A stretch of DNA of 64,000 nt from Stratiolaelaps scimitus (lineage: Eukaryota > Arthropoda > Arachnida > Mesostigmata > Laelapidae): positions 1,736,001 to 1,800,000 of the forward strand of contig JABWDB010000007.1 of assembly GCA_019614645.1 (NCBI GenBank), in the 5' to 3' direction. The number at the start of each line of letters is the position of its first letter. Position 1 is the first letter of the stretch. This document shows, piece after piece, positions 59,301 to 64,000 of the stretch. The notes beneath the pieces are model-generated. The model was not told where the DNA came from and made no database searches. It saw only the letters and a list, made by a program, of their open reading frames with translations. The position numbers and the translations under genes are program-made.

Positions 59301-60205
59301 CCTCGACCCTACGAGTGGTCATCGGGCAGCTATAGCAGAAGGGTCCACTAACAAGAAAAAACGAACAGAACTCATAATGACGGCCAAGTTTTGCCAAGAC
59401 TCTTTCGTTGGCCGAGATTTATCGATTTTGCTTCGTTGGATGTCCGTGTGATCGTCATTCAGACCCTTCATCCAAGCAACCGACAGATACAAACAGAGAG
59501 GATAGACAATGATCATGACACTGGCTTCATTTCCTCATCGATTCCTCGATCTCGTCGTAACCATCATCAACGACATTATCCGATTCCCCCCCCCATCGAG
59601 TCCTCTCCGAGTTCAGCAGGCGAGAAGGAGCACCGCAGAAATCGAGAGTCGGACGTACCAAATAGCGGGAGGCTACGCATGGCTAATCAGGCCCCCTCAT
59701 CGTCATCCTCATGTTCAATGTATATACTACTCACAACAGTCGTTCAGTTAAGTTCAGCGGGTTCAGATCGCCGTTGCCTGATGCTGCTGGGGTCGCTCGC
59801 TCGCTGGCTGGTTAGTGTGCTGTGGCGGTATTAAACTTACATCGCGCGTTGCCGCGATAAACCAACAGCGACTCTCTCCTCTCTCTCTCTCTCTAGCCAC
59901 CACCGAGACCTACTGCTGCTACAACTACCACCACCACTGCTCTGATTATAATATTACTATCTCTACGAGACTATGCCGGCAGCGAAGCGGCCCGGACGGT
60001 CGGGCCGAGCAACCCGCTGTGGATGTAGATGCTAGCATCTGGCATCGAGCGCCAGCAGCGGACGAGCAGGCATGAGACAGCGTTCGCTGGCAGCGACTAC
60101 GTGTCCAAGACCCGGTGGAGCCGTCATGCAACAGGCACCATCACGGAGCAACCGACTCGATTCGGTTCGAGGTTGTAGAGAAATTGGTCAGAAAGTCAAA
60201 AGTAA

Positions 60206-60236
60206 AGAGAGAGAGAGAGTGAGAGAGAGAGAGAGA
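60206..60236. repeat. (GA)n microsatellite, 31 bp, one interruption
   Basis: GA units with one T, read directly. The Arg/Glu-rich frame across it is an artefact. Confidence 0.95.
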
Positions 60237-61242
60237 CTACAGCAGATTCATATTGGAATCACATTCAAACGCATAAATACGGCAGGGACGCACGCAGCTG
60301 TTTGATCGGTGGCGGCGCCGCGGTCCTCGCTTCGAGCTGCGGTTCGATTCGATACCACGAGGAACTAACGCCGCTGCCGTCGCCGCCTCTAGAGGCAGCA
60401 ACAACAACGGCAATAGACGACGCCACACGCGAGTAGGTTTTTGCTGCTGAGAAATGGAGAAGTTACGGAACGGTCAAGGTGATGCGCTATCCAACCATGG
60501 GAATGACTGGCGCCGCCGTGAACCTTCGAACTGCTGGATGGTAGCTCTGACCGACACGGTTTCGAATCGTTGTCTTTTTGTCAACCGAGAGATGAATGGG
60601 GTATAGCACGTTAATCGCCGACAAGTGTCTTGTCTACGATCAGCTGTAATCTGGTGCAAAATGCGGTACGCTGTGAGGCTATGTTCGGTTCATCAGTGTG
60701 TCTGCACCCAAGCCGTGATGGCTTAGGTACACTCGAGATTATGGTGGGAACGTGCTGTCAACTTAGATTGAACAGTGATAAATTAGCGTTACACCTTAGC
60801 GGATAGAGGATGACGATCTCGAAATACAAGGAAATACAATCATTCGAATTCCAGATGCACTCTAAAACCGAAGGGGTCGGCAACGGTTTATTGCCGGTCT
60901 CTGTTCTAACCCGCAATGGTAAGTTGAGCACGTTGTATATCGATGAATAGAAATGCAGCATGGCATAAGTCGAGCCATTATCTTAATAACTCCGTAGACA
61001 TCGATATAAACAAACAAATAGTATCTACACAGTTGAATTTATCCTTCCATCAAATATTTGCCCACGACAAAATTATAGATTTCGTGAGACTGAGCGACAG
61101 CTTAAACGCTTCTGTGGTCATTTGCTATGAAATTGCGACACGGTCGTGATCCGGCCTGACGAAAGCCTGACTCAATTCAATTCAACGGGTTCTGCAGCGG
61201 TGTATCGTCACGAACTATGTGCGCCTGTGTGAGTTTGGCCAT

Positions 61243-61252
<10 letters not shown>

Positions 61253-61281
<29 letters not shown>
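61253..61281. repeat. (TA)n microsatellite, 29 bp, with a CA run before it
   Basis: An ACACACACAC run passes directly into AT alternation. Read directly. Confidence 0.96.
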
Positions 61282-61284
<3 letters not shown>

Positions 61285-61687
61285 GGTAGAGAAGTGCAAC
61301 TATTTCTAATCGGCACCAGCTATAAATGACCGTAATCGGGAGCCAGTACTAACATAAACTGAAGAGGGGCTGTTTTGCCCTAGGCGCAACAACCTATGTA
61401 TATTAATATGATTATGACTCAATGTTACTTGTCTTACGCAGTGCGGGCCCTTCTTACTAAGCGTTATCGGTTTACAGGAAAACCCACGAGACATATGTAG
61501 TCTCAGCAGGGAGTCCCGCCGGGCCGCGCGTGCCATGCGACGAACAGATACACACAGAAAGACTCCCTCTACGAACGTCTATCCTATATCGAATAGCTCG
61601 AGGAGGGGCATGCTGTGACACGCTGGCGGAATAATCTCAACGTAAATAGGCGATCTTTGCCGGAGAGAGTGAGAAATCACGTACCAC

Positions 61688-61693
61688 ATGTAC

Positions 61694-61756
<63 letters not shown>
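61688..61756. repeat. 58-bp TA array with a short inverted repeat at its left edge
   Basis: ATGTAC-T-GTACAT (61688-61700) leads straight into the AT array at 61699-61756. The LINE remnant begins about 10 bp after the array. Confidence 0.95.
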
Positions 61757-61761
<5 letters not shown>

Positions 61762-61765
61762 AATA

Positions 61766-62330
61766 CAGTTCCAGTGATTAAGGGAGAGATTAACACGACT
61801 GTTATGGTCCGATCTATACCTCCACCCCGCTTTCCAGAATTTTTGAGAAAGTAATTGTTGATCAAATTGCAAATATATTCGCTAGCTTTAATATTTTGTC
61901 CGACGTAGAATGTGGCTTCCGAAACAAATGCGGAACTTAGTTACCATCATCGAACTCGTGAAATTTCTTAGGCAGGCGATGGATCGGGTTGGCCAAGCCC
62001 TAGTTGTCTTGTTGGACCTCTGCAAAGCATTCGACTCAGTCGGTCGGGGACCTTTTAATTACAGCAGGAGCACCTATCTCAAGAGTATGTTCGATGTGGC
62101 TCTTCAGAGACGAGCATTTGATCGAAAGACGGGTCCTAACCTTCTAATGTCTGTGTCGTATTCCAATAATGATGGCCGTCGATGGTTTCGTTCAAAAAAT
62201 GTTTGCAACTCTCTCGTAAGTGAAATTCGCGGCTTACAGTATCATTTACGAGTATCTAACTCCGTACGCACAAAGCACTCTTTAAATATGTTGTAAATAA
62301 ATAAATTAATTAAATATATAATAAATATCC
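61766..62330 (+). mobile_element. non-LTR retrotransposon (LINE) remnant, internally deleted
   Basis: Pieces of a LINE reverse transcriptase are readable in three frames. VPVIK lies at 61768-61782. A PLSRIFEKVIVDQI segment through CGFRNKCGT (about 61800-61937) is closed by TAG. A third frame then runs to the stop at 62294-62296 and contains LDLCKAFDSV (62012-62041), RT motif A with the catalytic Asp. Directly afterwards the frame jumps to what looks like the LINE C-terminal tail (GRRWF, NSL, EIRGLQ). The fingers/palm motifs with YADD and the thumb are therefore missing. The endonuclease domain is absent too. An A/T-rich TAAATAAATAAATTAATT tail follows. The class looks CR1/Jockey-like, judging from general knowledge of such RTs. 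It is dead. Confidence 0.82.
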
Positions 62331-62353
62331 ATATATATATATATATATATATA
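62331..62353. repeat. (TA)n microsatellite, 23 bp, at the LINE 3' end
   Basis: Alternating AT directly after the TAAA-type tail of the LINE remnant. Confidence 0.95.
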
Positions 62354-62569
62354 ATCTTTAAACATACACTTAACAATAGAAGTAGATATTCAAGAACCAG
62401 TCTTTGCCAGCATCTCGTGGTAGTGCCATGATGGTTCTTGTGATTGGCATACTAATTATAATGCTCATAATGTCACACACCCTTAACAAAAATGTAGATC
62501 TTCTTATGTTGCGTTAAATGCTGCGACGCCGCAGTGAAGGATCTAATAATTTAGGGTTGAGACAAATGG

Positions 62570-62606
62570 TAATCCCATAAACTAGTGTGATCCAATTATG
62601 GGATTA
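62570..62606. repeat. inverted repeat, 11-bp stem, 15-nt loop
   Basis: TAATCCCATAA (62570-62580) pairs exactly with TTATGGGATTA (62596-62606). Confidence 0.88.
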
Positions 62607-62811
62607 TATTAGTAAGCAATTCGAATGATATGATATGCTTAACAGCTGAGAACACAAACTATTAAAATTTGACGCATGCCTTTCAAGGGCCCCGTTCAAT
62701 ATACGCAATGAATGGCTTAGGAAGAAATATATATATATAGCGCGAAGAGGTCATATTGTAGAGTTAGGAACGCCTAAGTGCTCTTAGTCGTAGATATCAT
62801 CAAGCAAACGC

Positions 62812-62814
<3 letters not shown>

Positions 62815-62847
<33 letters not shown>
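62815..62847. repeat. (TA)n microsatellite, 33 bp
   Basis: Uninterrupted TA array read directly. Confidence 0.97.
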
Positions 62848-62849
<2 letters not shown>

Positions 62850-64000
62850 TAAAGGAGACGTTTTTGGGGTAGAGGTAGTCGACGCTCCTTGGTGGGGTGG
62901 TATACTTTGTATAATACGTTAGGCCAGAGTGGCCGTAAGTCCGACCCTAGTGACCAACATCCAAAAACTCCTCCCAAAATGAACGTAGAGACCCCCCCAA
63001 GCATCACGAGTGAGTTCTGCTCTTCCTGTATGCCTTGATATAACAGCAGGAGCACTAACGACGACGACGACGATGATGATGATGTTGACGTGGCGAACAT
63101 GGTTCACTCGTTGGGAGATCGGGGATTACGGGCCCAGACAGGCACGAGGTGCTGGTGGTAGTGGTAGCTGTGCTGGTCATCAGGGGGTGTTTAGCGAACA
63201 CCACGAAGCGATGGTCCCCCAAAGAGAACCACACCCCCTACGTATCGTCCTGCTGCGATTCAATGGATTATACACTAGCACCAAGTGACCAACACGTTAT
63301 CCCGTTATCACATCGGCATCTCCACCCAGTCGGCCGTGAGCGGTGGGGTTCGCTGTAGCCCGCCACGTGCGAGCGTCCCATACCCATTCATTCCGACTCC
63401 CATTCACCGGGCGATGTTTGTAGTAGCATTGCTTTATTATTATAGTACTTATCTCAGGTGTATCATCTCACTGTCGCGATTAGCGCCTCTTTAGTCGTCA
63501 CCCATGTTCCTTCATTGGGGTCCCACATGAGCATTTCTCTGCTACGAGACTACGCGGTCGGTCTTCGGCATTTGTTGACGGGTGTTTCTTCTTTTGGTGA
63601 AAGACGAAATAGTTCTGGAAAAGCTCAAGCCCGAAGACACTACAAGCGTAAACAGCAATCAATCAACTCGTGCGGTGGTACTAGTAACTGGTGAACACGC
63701 AATGGTGTGCAAGAGATAGGTAACGCAATAAACCTTGAAGGACTTGACCCATCTAGACCGAAGACCCCACTGTTACAACAAGTGTATTACATACTAGCGT
63801 ACATAATCAAGTACGATGCTGTCCCAAGGCTGATATAAGCGTATAGAGCGTGTCGTATCTGACAGTGAAGAGGAAGTAAGACACAGGCTGACCATCGGAT
63901 CCGTACTTCGGCTCCTCTGGCCTTTAGATCTTGCCCATGAATAATTTCCCTTGAGTCGTCCACTCAGTCCATGCTAAAACCCTCAGACTAACCACTCGTG

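Larger units (their letters stand above)
62354..64000. other. gene-free stretch to the window end
   Basis: An 11-bp-stem hairpin lies at 62570-62606, a TA array at 62815-62847, and GAC/GAT units near 63060-63085. No gene or RNA is supported. The last 300 bp show nothing notable. Confidence 0.5.

Noticed and set aside
1..64000. CRISPR arrays, bacterial operons, insertion sequences, phage or plasmid features
   Set aside because: No regularly spaced repeats with unique spacers, no ribosome-binding-site-led gene runs and no transposase with terminal repeats were seen. The window is eukaryotic in character.

Overview
This is a eukaryotic, almost certainly metazoan nuclear segment. The one unambiguous gene is a tRNA-Leu with anticodon AAG, which is a eukaryotic decoding choice. 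It has internal pol III A and B boxes and a T-run terminator. There is no operon structure and no long intact protein gene. (TA)n and trinucleotide microsatellites are very dense, and there are decayed retroelement pieces. An arthropod, perhaps a mite or tick, fits this texture, but that is an inference from style rather than from a diagnostic gene. The window is best read as intergenic and/or long-intron DNA.

Layout. From 1 to about 31 kb there is mostly gene-free DNA with TA arrays, short hairpins, GC-richer patches (about 19.3-21.2 and 29.4-30.1 kb) and a few open frames that I cannot identify. At 31.5-31.8 kb a GC-rich island in an AT-rich setting carries a minus-strand open frame ending in a stop with a poly(A) signal about 40 nt further on. 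It looks like the 3' end of a gene or retroelement. At 32.25 kb is tRNA-Leu(AAG). From 35.2 to 36.2 kb trinucleotide repeats are concentrated, and 36-42 kb is repeat-interrupted DNA with GC-rich stretches.

Two tRNA-like elements at 42.1 and 59.2 kb share an almost identical 27-bp tail, so they are probably copies of one SINE family. A separate block of about 80-100 bp is shared between 4.5 and 58.95 kb. At 55.98-56.41 kb a TATA-like box, a 5' leader and a short ATG-initiated frame form a possible first exon. Next to it, on the minus strand at 56.6-57.3 kb, lies a frame interrupted by only two stops. At 61.77-62.3 kb is a frameshifted, internally deleted non-LTR (LINE) reverse-transcriptase remnant bounded by TA arrays.

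No set of genes here works together as a pathway, and I found no convincing new multi-gene system. The most useful leads are the SINE pair with its possible companion block, the GC-rich coding tail at 31.6 kb, and the repeated placement of inverted repeats directly against TA arrays.
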